Source: DASXBJ01 sp036491755 (GTDB taxonomy: Bacteria > Chloroflexota > Dormibacteria > Dormibacterales > Dormibacteraceae). Taken from it: a stretch of 44,924 bases of DNA. A program made the position numbers and the translations under genes. Positions 32,695 to 40,948 of this stretch are shown in pieces. Numbering within the stretch: position 1 is the stretch's first letter; every line of letters starts with the position of its first letter. Location of the stretch: NCBI GenBank assembly GCA_036491755.1, contig DASXBJ010000047.1, positions 1 through 44,924 on the forward strand, given 5' to 3'. The notes below the pieces were generated by a model. The model did not search any database and was not told the origin of the DNA. It saw only the letters and a program-made list of their open reading frames with translations.

Positions 32695-32724
32695 ACTATA
32701 AGGCGCACAATAGCGGGCGTCCAG
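32695..32724 (-). promoter_or_regulatory. Predicted promoter of the second ureohydrolase gene
   Basis: Minus-strand CTGGAC (32724-32719) and TATAGT (32700-32695), 18 bp apart; the -10 is good, the -35 poor. RNA would begin near 32688, with a leader of about 57 bases. The arrangement, with xTGGAC 18 bp from the -10, echoes elements A-C, but the AT-rich operator part is absent, so I do not assign it to that regulon. Confidence 0.4.
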
Positions 32725-32789
32725 TATCGCTTTCCGAAAGTTGGCCGCTTTGCGGCTTGCAAATCGGACCATCGCCAGGGAGGTTTGAC

Positions 32790-33551
32790 GTGGCCCCGCC
32801 CCAACTGATGCAGGAGATGACGTGGCCGGAGGCGCACGATGCCGCCCGCGCCAACAAGCCGGTGGTGCTCGCCATCGGCTCGACCGAACAGCATGGCCCC
32901 CACCTCCCACTGAGCACCGATGTCTTGCTGCCCATGGCCGTCGCGCTCGAGGCCGCCAAGCAGGTCGACCTGGTGGTCGCACCCGCGATCCAGTTCGGCG
33001 CGATGTCGCGCGCGCTCAGCGGCGGCGGCGAGACCTTCCCGGGCACGCTGTCGCTTCGCGCCGGGACGCTGATCGAAACGATTCAGCAGGTGCTGTCCGC
33101 GCTCGCGCGAGCCGGCTTCCGGCGCGTGTGCGTCCAGAACTGGCACTACGAGAACGCCGGCTTCCTGTGGGAGGCATGCGACCTGGCGTCGCAGCATCAC
33201 CCCGACGTGCGGTTCCTGATCCTCGAGAACCCGTTTCCTGAGCTGACCGATGCCCAGAAGAAGGAGATCTTTCCGAAGGGCTTTCCAGGCTGGGACGTCG
33301 AGCACGCATCGATCATCGAGACCTCGCTGATGTACGTGGTCCGGCCGGACCTGGTGCGGAAGGACAAGATCGCCGACGACGAGGCACAGCGCCACCCAAG
33401 CTGGGACGTGGTGCCCGCGCCCAAGGAGTTCATCCCCAAGAGCGGCGTTCTGTGGCATCCGACCGAGGCGTCTGAGTCGATCGGGCGCCTGGTGCTCAAG
33501 CTCTGCGCCGACCGGCTGGCCGAGGCGCTGCGCACCGAGTTTCACCTGTAG
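32790..33551 (+). CDS. Creatininase (creatinine amidohydrolase) family protein
   Basis: 253 residues. GTG 32790 is fixed by the ribosome-binding site AGGGAGG (6 bases upstream). The metal ligands fall at E33, H35 (GSTEQHGPHLP), D44, H119 and E121 (NWHYENAG), the same set and spacing as E34, H36, D45, H120, E122 of Pseudomonas creatininase. The lid region GFPGWDVEH (W168, E171, H172) also matches. So this is closer to true creatininase than to the MftE or FAPy-deformylase branches of the family. Creatininase opens creatinine to creatine. It is divergent from the ureohydrolase and convergent with the LLM gene (4 bp). Confidence 0.83.
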   Translation: MAPPQLMQEMTWPEAHDAARANKPVVLAIGSTEQHGPHLPLSTDVLLPMAVALEAAKQVDLVVAPAIQFGAMSRALSGGGETFPGTLSLRAGTLIETIQQVLSALARAGFRRVCVQNWHYENAGFLWEACDLASQHHPDVRFLILENPFPELTDAQKKEIFPKGFPGWDVEHASIIETSLMYVVRPDLVRKDKIADDEAQRHPSWDVVPAPKEFIPKSGVLWHPTEASESIGRLVLKLCADRLAEALRTEFHL

Positions 33552-33555
33552 AGGA

Positions 33556-34527
33556 TCAGGCGCCGGGCATCTCGCGAAGGCACCGGTCGAGCGAGCCAGG
33601 CAGCGGGAAGAGCACGGGCAGCTCGTAGCCGGCGGCGCGGTAATCAGCCAGGCGCGACCGGCAGGCTTGCGGCGTGCCGCAGAGCGCGTGCCTGGCGACC
33701 AGCCCGCTGGAGATGAGATCGGCCGCCCTCTCGAGGCCCTCGGTCTCCGACAAGGAGCGCAGGCGCTCGATGAGCTCGGGGTCGACCCCCGTGATCCGAG
33801 CGAGCTCCGGAAACGTGACCAAGTACTGAGCCAGCAGGCGCTTGAGCGGCGCGGCCGCCTCATCCGGATCGTCCGACAGGCTGACGACCACCCCTCCGGC
33901 CAGCTCCCCATCGAATACCCCGCCCGGAGCTTTGGAGTCGAGGATGGCGCGAGCTCCCTCGGCGGCGCTCGGGGTGAGAAAGGCGTCGAGGACCACGCCA
34001 TCCGCGACCTCCCCAGCCAGCGCCAGGGCGCGAGGGCCGCCCACACATAGATAGATGGACGGGGGCGGCTCCGGCCGGATCTCGAGCACGATCCCCCGGA
34101 AACGGACGCTGCCCTCATCGATCGTGAGCGGGGCGCCGGCAGCCCACGCCGACCGAACCGCGGTGATCATGTCGCGCAGCCGAGACACCGGGTGGTCGAC
34201 GGCGTAGCCCTGCTGGGCGAGCGGGCCTTCGGAGCCTACCCCCAGACCGAGCACCGCCCGGCCGGGCGCCGCCTCCGCCAGGGTCGCCCACGTCACGGCG
34301 ATGAGGCCCGCGCCACGGGTGAAGACGTTGATGGCGGCGCTGCCGACCCGCACGCGGGTGGTGTTGAGGAGGAGCGCCGTGACTCCGGTCACCGCGTCTC
34401 GCGTCAGGCGGGTTTCCGCCACCCAGGCGGACTCGAAACCGCCCTCCTCCGCCGCCTTGCCCGCCTCGACCAGGGTGCGGAGGTCCGGATAACCGAGAAA
34501 TCCGATCCCCAGCCGGGGGGGCGTCAC
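33556..34527 (-). CDS. LLM-class flavin/F420-dependent oxidoreductase
   Basis: 323 residues, bacterial-luciferase-like TIM barrel: GIGFLGYPDLRTLVEAGKAAEEGGFESAWVAE at the N-terminus, VRVGSAAINVFTR, and GRAVLGLGVGSEG. Members use FMN or F420; which is unclear here. GTG 34527 overlaps the stop of the Lrp/AsnC gene (GTGA), so both are made from one message. It is the last gene of the NCS1-racemase-Lrp-LLM operon and may oxidise a metabolite of that pathway. Confidence 0.86.
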   Translation of the reverse strand: MTPPRLGIGFLGYPDLRTLVEAGKAAEEGGFESAWVAETRLTRDAVTGVTALLLNTTRVRVGSAAINVFTRGAGLIAVTWATLAEAAPGRAVLGLGVGSEGPLAQQGYAVDHPVSRLRDMITAVRSAWAAGAPLTIDEGSVRFRGIVLEIRPEPPPSIYLCVGGPRALALAGEVADGVVLDAFLTPSAAEGARAILDSKAPGGVFDGELAGGVVVSLSDDPDEAAAPLKRLLAQYLVTFPELARITGVDPELIERLRSLSETEGLERAADLISSGLVARHALCGTPQACRSRLADYRAAGYELPVLFPLPGSLDRCLREMPGA

Positions 34528-35102
34528 TCCCGGGCTCGGCGCGAAGCCTTCTTGGGGGCCGCGCCGTCGCGCGAACCGGTGTCATCCTCTTGGGCCGCGC
34601 GGGTTTCGACTCCGCGGACGCCCCAATTCCAGGTCTGCTTATAGATGCGCAGCACCAGAAAGGTCTCCGTGTCGACGATGCCTGGGATCGCCGCGAGGTC
34701 GCCGAGAACGAACTCGGCGAGGTCGTGATTCGATGCGGCGACCACCTCGATCAGCAGGTCGAGACTTCCAGTGGCCGCCGCGACGTAGCGGATCGATGGG
34801 TGCTCGCACAGCGCGGCCGCGATCTCATCGATGCGCGACCGATCGATCTTGAGGCCGATGATGACGGGCGACTCGAAACCGACCTGGAACGGGTCGACCG
34901 CGGCCACGATCTGGACGATCTCGTCCTTGAGCAGGCGCCTCAATTTGCGCCGGGCGGTGACGTCGCTGACGCCCAGCTTGCGCGCCAGGGCGTGAATGCC
35001 CAGCCGGCCGTCCTTCTGCAGGAGCGCGATCATCAGGCGCTCGATCGGATCCAGGACGACCCGGCTGTTCTTGGCGGCGGGCTTGGAGCTGTTGTTCCCC
35101 AT
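34524..35102 (-). CDS. Lrp/AsnC family transcriptional regulator
   Basis: 192 residues. N-terminal winged helix (about 18-65; LGIHALARKLGVSDVTARRKLRRL) and C-terminal RAM-type domain (about 75-165; IIGLKIDRSRIDEIAAAL, VAAATGSLDLLIEVV) that senses amino acids. A basic tail follows. ATG 35102 is 14 bp after the racemase stop. Lrp/AsnC proteins often control the operon that encodes them in response to an amino acid, here probably the product of the ureide pathway. Confidence 0.9.
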   Translation of the reverse strand: MGNNSSKPAAKNSRVVLDPIERLMIALLQKDGRLGIHALARKLGVSDVTARRKLRRLLKDEIVQIVAAVDPFQVGFESPVIIGLKIDRSRIDEIAAALCEHPSIRYVAAATGSLDLLIEVVAASNHDLAEFVLGDLAAIPGIVDTETFLVLRIYKQTWNWGVRGVETRAAQEDDTGSRDGAAPKKASRRARE

Positions 35103-35116
35103 TCATGGCCCCGAGG

Positions 35117-35905
35117 TCAGGCCGTGGTCCTGCCCGCAACCTTTTCGAGCGAAGGCGAAGCGCTGCCGGCCACGCTGGCAAGGTATCTCATCAGGTGGCT
35201 CGAGTCATCGATGGGCGGCAGGTTGCGAGGGCTCGGGAGCACGCCCATCGTCAGCATGGCGCGAGCTGCCGCGACACCCGCGCGCAGGGGATCGATCACG
35301 GGCACGCCGATCAGTTCCTGGAGGCGGGATGCGAAGGGGTGGAAGCCAAAGCTCATACAGCCGAGAAGGATCGCCTCGGCACCCTTTTCCAGCAGTTTGC
35401 TCGCGGCCGTCGCGAGCAGGTTGAGCGTGACCTCGGGGTCGGCGACCAGCTCGTAGTACTGGAGGCCGATCGCGTTGATGCCGACGCACCGATGGCGTAC
35501 CTCCAGGCTCGAGAGGTAGGCCTCGAGCTCTGGCACCTGGCTGTCGACGATGGTGACCACCCCGTACCGTTGAGCCACGAGCTGGGCGAGAGCGGTGGCG
35601 GCCTCTGCCGCACCGATCACGGGGATTGTGGCCACCGTACGCGCGGCGCGAAGGCCCGGATCGCCGAAGCAGCCGAGCAGCGCCGCATCAAATCGGTGCT
35701 GCTCGGTCAGGATCTTGTGCAGGACGCCGGGTACGGCCATGGCCAGCCCCACCGCCGACTCGTAGTAGTGGAGTGGGCCAAAGTCGATGGGTTGCACGGT
35801 GAAGGTCGAATCAGGGCCGACGGCGGCAAGGCCGCCACTGGTCAGACGCTGCACCTCCTCCGGAGAGGGGTGCAGATCGTCGACCAGGATGTAGAGCAGG
35901 TTCAC
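35117..35905 (-). CDS. Hydantoin/allantoin-racemase-type protein (Asp/Glu racemase superfamily)
   Basis: 262 residues. The two active-site cysteines are C79 (LLGCFGDPG) and C183 (LLGCMSFGF), set in two related alpha/beta lobes. This is the hydantoin racemase/allantoin racemase (HyuE/HpxA) branch rather than glutamate racemase MurI, judged by GCFGDPG. It would interconvert enantiomers of a 5-substituted hydantoin or allantoin. GTG 35905 is 7 bp after the NCS1 permease stop, so it is part of that operon. Confidence 0.86.
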   Translation of the reverse strand: MNLLYILVDDLHPSPEEVQRLTSGGLAAVGPDSTFTVQPIDFGPLHYYESAVGLAMAVPGVLHKILTEQHRFDAALLGCFGDPGLRAARTVATIPVIGAAEAATALAQLVAQRYGVVTIVDSQVPELEAYLSSLEVRHRCVGINAIGLQYYELVADPEVTLNLLATAASKLLEKGAEAILLGCMSFGFHPFASRLQELIGVPVIDPLRAGVAAARAMLTMGVLPSPRNLPPIDDSSHLMRYLASVAGSASPSLEKVAGRTTA

Positions 35906-35912
35906 CTGCGTT

Positions 35913-37406
35913 TCACACGCCGGTTTGCGTCACGGCCACGCGGGGCTGAGATGCCTGCTCCGCGGAAAAGGTCTTGGGGTACCCGAGAAGCCAGTACTTG
36001 GACGGGCTGTTGCGGACCAGCCAGACGCCGATCAGGTAAAGGCCGGCGCCGATGATCCACGACTGCAGGGTCGGAAAGCCGATGTTGGTGGTGCCGAATC
36101 CGGAGATGCCCGGAATCAGGCCGCCGGTGTAGGCGCCCACGACGAGCGCGATGATCAGTGCGACCAGGGCCACGTAGTTGACGTCCGCCGCGGCTTTCCA
36201 GGGGGTGACTCGATCCGTCGGCCGCCGCAGGCCGAGAAGCCGTGGCACGAAGAACATGTCCGCCACCATGACGGTGGTCGCGGTCGGCACGAAGATGCCG
36301 CTGATGCCGGCGACGATGAAGAAGTTGTTCTGCAGCGATGTCATGCCGGCCGCCACGACGGCGCCGACGATGCCCAGGATCACGACGCTGTAAATGCGCT
36401 GGTAGCCCTTGATGTTGCCGAAGATGTTCTGCATCGCGTTGACGGCTTCATAGAGGTTGCCGTCGTTGAGCGCGAACTGGTTGATGAAGAACACCACCAC
36501 TGCCAGGGCGGTGAGGCCGAAGAGAGAGAAGTCGACGAAGTACTTGATGATCGAGCCGAAGTCCGAGCTGTTCGAGAGCAGCGCCATCAGGTAGCCGGCG
36601 ACCGGGTAGATGAGCATGCCCACCGGGTAACCGATGGCCAGGGCGGGGACGTTGTTCCAACGCTGAGGCTTTCCGTAGCGGAAGATGTCGGGCTCGTTGC
36701 CCCACGAGGCGCTGCCGACCAGGAGCGCCACTATCACCATCACCGTGGTGGTCGCCGCGACCGGGGCGGCTGAGAAAAGGTGGTTGCTGGGCACGGTCGC
36801 GAAGCCCTTGATCACCGCCCACAGGCCCCAGGCCAGCAGGATGGGGGCGGCGATGAACCGGGCGTAGGCCGCAACGCCCTTGAAGCCGAACAGGTTGTTG
36901 AAGACCATCACGATGGCGAAGATGACCGCAACCAGCGTGACGTTGTTCCAGCCGAACAGGCCCTGCGTGATGAGGGCGAGGAAGTAGGCCTGAAAGCCGT
37001 ACCAGCCCATTCCCATGAGGATCAGGAGGAAGGACACGAAGCCACTTCCGAAGCGGCCGTAGATGGCCCTGGTCAGCAGCGTGTGCGTCTGCCCGGTCTT
37101 GTTGCCCAGGTATGACGCGCCGACGCCGTACGCGAAGATCGCAATCGAGGCGATGACGCCCGCCAGGATCACGTCGGTCAGGCTGAGGCCCTGCGAGCGG
37201 GCCAGGAAGCCTGCATACATGAGGCTGACGCTGGCCTGGAGCGAGATCCAGAGCAGAGTCAGGGTCGACCTGGTGCGGCGCTTCTCCAGCGGCACGATGC
37301 CGGTCGTGTAGTCGTTGCCTTCCGCCATCTCGAGCAGCTCGCGCTCGGCTTGCAGGATGGCGTGGTGCTCGTGGTGGTCATGGCCGTCCACCGGTCTCTG
37401 GTCCAT
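35913..37406 (-). CDS. NCS1 nucleobase/hydantoin/allantoin permease
   Basis: 497 residues from ATG 37406, which has GGGAGGGAG just upstream; the longer frame to 37652 lacks family sequence. About 12 helices. The N-terminal DYTTGIVPLEKRRT and the following helix (LLWISLQASVSLMYAGFL) match NCS1 proton or sodium symporters, which move cytosine, uracil, allantoin or hydantoins (Mhp1). It heads the minus-strand operon NCS1-racemase-Lrp-LLM. Of the known cargoes, hydantoin or allantoin best fits the racemase beside it. Confidence 0.89.
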   Translation of the reverse strand: MDQRPVDGHDHHEHHAILQAERELLEMAEGNDYTTGIVPLEKRRTRSTLTLLWISLQASVSLMYAGFLARSQGLSLTDVILAGVIASIAIFAYGVGASYLGNKTGQTHTLLTRAIYGRFGSGFVSFLLILMGMGWYGFQAYFLALITQGLFGWNNVTLVAVIFAIVMVFNNLFGFKGVAAYARFIAAPILLAWGLWAVIKGFATVPSNHLFSAAPVAATTTVMVIVALLVGSASWGNEPDIFRYGKPQRWNNVPALAIGYPVGMLIYPVAGYLMALLSNSSDFGSIIKYFVDFSLFGLTALAVVVFFINQFALNDGNLYEAVNAMQNIFGNIKGYQRIYSVVILGIVGAVVAAGMTSLQNNFFIVAGISGIFVPTATTVMVADMFFVPRLLGLRRPTDRVTPWKAAADVNYVALVALIIALVVGAYTGGLIPGISGFGTTNIGFPTLQSWIIGAGLYLIGVWLVRNSPSKYWLLGYPKTFSAEQASQPRVAVTQTGV

Positions 37407-37493
37407 TTGCTCCCTCCCCAAATTGGCCGCCGGTAACCCCTTTCGGTTTCGGAATCCGACACAACTACGCGAATCCCTACCGTTTTCGGGGCG

Positions 37494-37522
37494 AGTATGC
37501 CCCAGCTCGTTCCGAATTGCAA
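37494..37522 (-). promoter_or_regulatory. Predicted NCS1 operon promoter
   Basis: Minus-strand TTGCAA (37522-37517) and CATACT (37499-37494) are separated by 17 bp; each matches four of six consensus bases. RNA would begin near 37487, leaving a leader of about 80 bases. The 154-bp gap from 37407 to 37560 is otherwise empty. Confidence 0.4.
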
Positions 37523-37560
37523 TATCCGCGTCCCGAGCGGGAGGCTGGACGCCCGGACGG

Positions 37561-38484
37561 CTAGCTCTTGGGAGCTCCGAGCACGCCCGCCAGCTCAGGC
37601 ACGGGAGCTCTGAAATAGGGCATGTCAACCTGCCGGGGGACGTAGGTCCCATCCTCGGCGCAGGCGTTGACGTGGGCCGCGATCTCCTGCAGCGTGGCGA
37701 ACCACACGCCGCCCCTCCCGTGCATGTACTCGATGAGCTTCACGATCTGGATCGCCCTGGAGAGGCGGCCCGATACGAAGGGGTGCCAGACGGAGATCCA
37801 CATCCCGCGGTGCTCCCAAGCGGCGTCGAACTCGGCTTTGAAGGTCTCGATCCCCCGCTCGGGCGGGCGAATGGGCGCGTGGTAGCCGAAGTCCCAGTTC
37901 TCGGCGTACTGCGGCCAGTCGTCGCTCGCATCCTGCAGCGGAAGCTCGACGACCTTGCCCGCCGCGGACGCCAGGATGTACGGGATGTCATCGCCCATCA
38001 ACGAGGAGTCGTACAGGAATCCCGCCTCTGCGATGAGGTCGGTGGTGTTCTCGGAGAACGAGTAGAGCGGCGCGCGCCAACCGGCCGGCTTGTGTCCGGT
38101 GACCCGTTTGGTGATCTCGAGCCCGCGCTCCAGGAGCTCCCTCTCCTTCTCACCCGGCAGCGTGTTGGCCAGCTCATGCAGGTAGCCGTGAAGGCCGACC
38201 TCGTGGCCGCCGGCCAGCGCCGCCTCGACGAGGTGCGGGTAGCGCTCCATGCACCAGGCGGGAAAGAAGAACGTCTGGTGCAGGTCGAAGCGCCGGAAGA
38301 TGTCGACCATGCGCGGAATCGCGACTTCGTCATAGCGCGCCCAGGACGTGGTGCAGACCAGGCGGTGCGCGCGGTCTGGCAGGCCGACGTGGACGAAGCT
38401 GTCGGAGTCGACGTCGAACGTGATCGCGACGGCGCATCTCGCGCCGCCGGGCCAGGGTGGCGGGTTGGCAATCAGGTCATCCAT
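37561..38484 (-). CDS. PuuE/NodB-type polysaccharide-deacetylase-fold hydrolase
   Basis: 307 residues. NodB-fold enzyme: TFDVDSD (D24/D26), LHGYLHE (H99, H103) for the metal, GWRAPLYSFSENTTDLIAEAGFLYDSS later. The family includes PuuE, a cofactor-free allantoinase, and peptidoglycan deacetylase HP0310; the metal ligands are kept here. No signal peptide is present, which argues for a cytoplasmic small-molecule ring-opening enzyme rather than a wall deacetylase. ATG 38484 overlaps the preceding DUF1989 gene by 8 bp. Beside the racemase and the carbamoylsarcosine-amidase-like gene, hydantoin or allantoin ring opening is the best guess. Confidence 0.82.
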   Translation of the reverse strand: MDDLIANPPPWPGGARCAVAITFDVDSDSFVHVGLPDRAHRLVCTTSWARYDEVAIPRMVDIFRRFDLHQTFFFPAWCMERYPHLVEAALAGGHEVGLHGYLHELANTLPGEKERELLERGLEITKRVTGHKPAGWRAPLYSFSENTTDLIAEAGFLYDSSLMGDDIPYILASAAGKVVELPLQDASDDWPQYAENWDFGYHAPIRPPERGIETFKAEFDAAWEHRGMWISVWHPFVSGRLSRAIQIVKLIEYMHGRGGVWFATLQEIAAHVNACAEDGTYVPRQVDMPYFRAPVPELAGVLGAPKS

Positions 38485-39070
38485 CGAGCACCTCCAGCGC
38501 CATCTCGGTCGGATTCTTGTCGTTGATCGGCAGGATGTCCTGCGGGCAGGCGGTGAGCACCACGTAGCACGACAGCTCGGTCCGGAACATGATCCAGTCG
38601 CCAGGCGCGGTGAGCGCCGGCTGCCAGTCCAGGTCTCCGGCCTCGGTCACGGGGATGTTGGTGAAGATGTTGATCGGCTGCGGGACCTCGACGTCGCCCA
38701 AGCCGAAGCCGGCCATCACCTTCTGCAGGTTCTCCTGACAGGATGCGTGCCAGCCTTTCACTCCGAGCAGCTCGAAACGGGTCGGGTCGCACGCGGCGAC
38801 GAGCATGTCGTGCTTGCCGGGGCTGTGATCCTCGAGGATGGTGAGGATCGGCCTCCGACGGTTGGTGACGAATTGCTCCCCCACCTTCGGAAACAGGCGG
38901 CCGGTCCACACGCGGGTGTGCTCTGCGCTGGCGAACTCCTTGGCGTCGTGGTCGGCGAATGCGAACAGGTCGCCGCACTGCTTGCCCTTGACGTCGATGG
39001 CCCGGAATCGCGTGCCGGCTTGGAGCAGAACGCCTCGCCCTTCGCGGGCCGGAATCTCGATTCGCTGCAA
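38477..39070 (-). CDS. DUF1989 (urea carboxylase-associated) family protein
   Basis: 197 residues. DUF1989 pattern: EIPAREGRGVLLQAGTRFRAIDVKGKQCGDL at the N-terminus, SPGKHDMLVAACDPTRFELLGV and DVEVPQPINIFTNIPV later; conserved His/Cys (HDML, ACDP, HASCQEN) may bind a metal. Paired DUF1989 proteins were shown to form carboxyguanidine deiminase in guanidine use; others are annotated as urea amidolyase-associated. Here there is only one, with no urea or guanidine carboxylase in view. TTG 39070 has AAGGGG 9 bases upstream and begins 3 bp after the amidase-like gene stop. Confidence 0.86.
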   Translation of the reverse strand: MQRIEIPAREGRGVLLQAGTRFRAIDVKGKQCGDLFAFADHDAKEFASAEHTRVWTGRLFPKVGEQFVTNRRRPILTILEDHSPGKHDMLVAACDPTRFELLGVKGWHASCQENLQKVMAGFGLGDVEVPQPINIFTNIPVTEAGDLDWQPALTAPGDWIMFRTELSCYVVLTACPQDILPINDKNPTEMALEVLDG

Positions 39071-39073
39071 CGC

Positions 39074-39748
39074 CTAGCCCCTTACTTCGGACGTAGAGCT
39101 ACGGTGCTGCTCGATGTGGTCGAGCAGCTCTTCGAGCATGACCACGTCGCCGTATTTCATCTGGATTTCGAACAGGGCCACCTTGTGCGAGGTCGGGCCG
39201 CGGTCGCAGACGCATTCTTGCGGGACGATGACGCGGAAGTTGTAGTTGAATCCGTCGAGACACGTGGCACGCACGCACCCGCTGGTGACCGTGCCGGTGA
39301 CGATCAACGTGTCGATCGAGTCGTAGATCAGCTGGCTCGACAGCGTCGTGCCGAAGAAGGCGCTCGGGTACGTCTTGACAATCACGACCTCGCCCTGCTT
39401 CGGCGCGATGTCAGGCCAGATCTCATATGCCTCGGGGTGGGCCATCTGGTCGCTCTTCAAAGCTGTCGACTTCCAGCGACCCCGGTCCGCCGGATTCGCC
39501 GCCGCCTTCGCGGTGGTGAAGATGACCGGGTGGCCGTGGCGCCGGAATGCGTCGATCGCGAGCCGGATCTGCGCCGCGGTCGCCGGCGCGTCGGGGCTCG
39601 AGTACGGGTAGTCCGGGTCGACGAATGCGCGGTACATATCGACGACCAGGAGAGCGGGGCGCGATCCGAATCCGACCGTGCCACCCCAGCCCGCCTTCTC
39701 GTAGGCCTGCCGCTCTTCGACTCCGACCACGTCGTCCCAGATCGCCAT
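39074..39748 (-). CDS. N-carbamoylsarcosine-amidase-like hydrolase (isochorismatase family)
   Basis: 224 residues from ATG 39748, preceded by GGAG; longer starts (39766, and the open frame to 39922) lack support. Catalytic D37 (LVVDMY), K125 (VIVKTYPSAFFGT) and C158 (TGTVTSGCVRAT) are in place. TSGCVRAT is shared by N-carbamoylsarcosine amidase, maleamate amidohydrolase and ureidoacrylate hydrolase, so the exact substrate is not certain; cyclic-ureide neighbours favour an N-carbamoyl amino acid. It is the first gene of the minus-strand set with DUF1989 and deacetylase, 93 bp from the divergent dipeptidase; TATGAT (39796-39791) is a likely -10. Confidence 0.86.
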   Translation of the reverse strand: MAIWDDVVGVEERQAYEKAGWGGTVGFGSRPALLVVDMYRAFVDPDYPYSSPDAPATAAQIRLAIDAFRRHGHPVIFTTAKAAANPADRGRWKSTALKSDQMAHPEAYEIWPDIAPKQGEVVIVKTYPSAFFGTTLSSQLIYDSIDTLIVTGTVTSGCVRATCLDGFNYNFRVIVPQECVCDRGPTSHKVALFEIQMKYGDVVMLEELLDHIEQHRSSTSEVRG

Positions 39749-39841
39749 CTGCTCAACTCCGAACATGTCGTCAGGTGATGCGAGGGCCACATCATACTTT
39801 CGGTTGAAGCACACGGGCCTTTTGGAATTGAGGGAAGCAAA

Positions 39842-40948
39842 TTGGCCAAGAAGAAAACGGAAACGGCCCAGCCACTGAAGGTCTTCGATGGGCACAACGA
39901 CGTTCTGCTCGCGCTTTTTCAACCCGAGTTCGAACCGTCATGGGGCGGCGCGCGCAACTTCTTCGAGCGCAGCGAGCACGGCCATCTCGACTTGCCAAGA
40001 GCGCAGGAAGCGGGGTTCGCGGGGGGCTTTTTCGCGATCTGGGTGCCGCCCGATCCCACGGCGCGCCGGGCCGACCTGCGCCCCGCTGCCAAGAGCGAGG
40101 ACCATCACGACGCCCAGCTACCGCCGGCCCTCGACTATGCCAGCTCGCTCCGCTACGCGATGGCGGTCGCGGGGACGCTGTTCCGCCTCGAGGAGGAGTC
40201 GCACGGGAAGTTCAAGGTCGTGCGCGACGTTGGCGAGCTCAAATCATGCATCGACAAGGGTGTGATGGCCGCGATCTTCCATTTCGAGGGCGCGGAGATG
40301 ATCGACCCGCAGCTCAATGCGCTCGAGGTTTTCTACCGCGCGGGCCTGCGCTCGATCGGGCTGGCGTGGAGCCGCCCCAATGCCTTCTGCGAAGGTGTTC
40401 CGTTCAGGTTCCCGGGCGACCCGGACACGGGACCCGGCCTCACAGCCGCCGGAAAGGAGCTGGTCAAGCGCTGCAACGAGCTCGGGATCATGATCGACCT
40501 GTCCCACCTCAACGAGAAGGGTTTCTGGGACGTCGCCGAGATCAGCACCGCGCCACTGGTCGCATCTCACTCCAACGTGCATGTGCTGTCAGCCACCCCG
40601 CGCAACCTCACGGATCGCCAGCTCGACGCGGTGCGCGATTCGGACGGCATCGTCGGTGTTAACTTCGCCGTCCAGTTCACGCGCGACGACGGGAAGAGGG
40701 ACACGAGCACGCCGCTCGCGCTCCTGGCTCGACATTTCGAGTACATGTGCGAGCGCATCGGCGCCGACCACGTGGCTTTTGGATCCGACTTCGACGGGAC
40801 GACGATCTCCGACGAGATGGGTGACGTGACCGGGCTCCCGAAGCTCGTGCAGATCCTGCGCGACCGCGGCTTCAGCGAAGCCGACCTGCGCAAGATGGGT
40901 CACGAGAACTGGCTGCGGCTGCTCGGCAAGACCTGGAAACACGCGTGA
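39842..40948 (+). CDS. Membrane-dipeptidase-like zinc hydrolase (M19)
   Basis: 368 residues. TTG 39842 has AGGGA 6 bases upstream. Renal-dipeptidase type of the amidohydrolase fold: H18-N-D20 (FDGHND), Glu in FHFEGAEM, His in IDLSHLNEKGF and SHSNVH, and GSDFDGT late. No signal peptide is seen, so it is probably cytoplasmic. Members split dipeptides, many containing D-residues; PvdM or related roles are also known. Its stop overlaps the cupin start (GTGA). Confidence 0.88.
   Translation: MAKKKTETAQPLKVFDGHNDVLLALFQPEFEPSWGGARNFFERSEHGHLDLPRAQEAGFAGGFFAIWVPPDPTARRADLRPAAKSEDHHDAQLPPALDYASSLRYAMAVAGTLFRLEEESHGKFKVVRDVGELKSCIDKGVMAAIFHFEGAEMIDPQLNALEVFYRAGLRSIGLAWSRPNAFCEGVPFRFPGDPDTGPGLTAAGKELVKRCNELGIMIDLSHLNEKGFWDVAEISTAPLVASHSNVHVLSATPRNLTDRQLDAVRDSDGIVGVNFAVQFTRDDGKRDTSTPLALLARHFEYMCERIGADHVAFGSDFDGTTISDEMGDVTGLPKLVQILRDRGFSEADLRKMGHENWLRLLGKTWKHA

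Noticed and set aside
32695..32724. Fourth member of the LysR promoter group before the second ureohydrolase
   Set aside because: TGGAC and an 18-bp spacer to TATAGT are present, but the AT-rich operator half (CAATATATTG) is missing.
31650..34118. 822-codon minus-strand open frame running from the second ureohydrolase through the creatininase to the LLM gene
   Set aside because: Only its last 326 codons resemble a protein family; the rest is antisense to the creatininase and out of frame with the LLM gene, a result of high GC.
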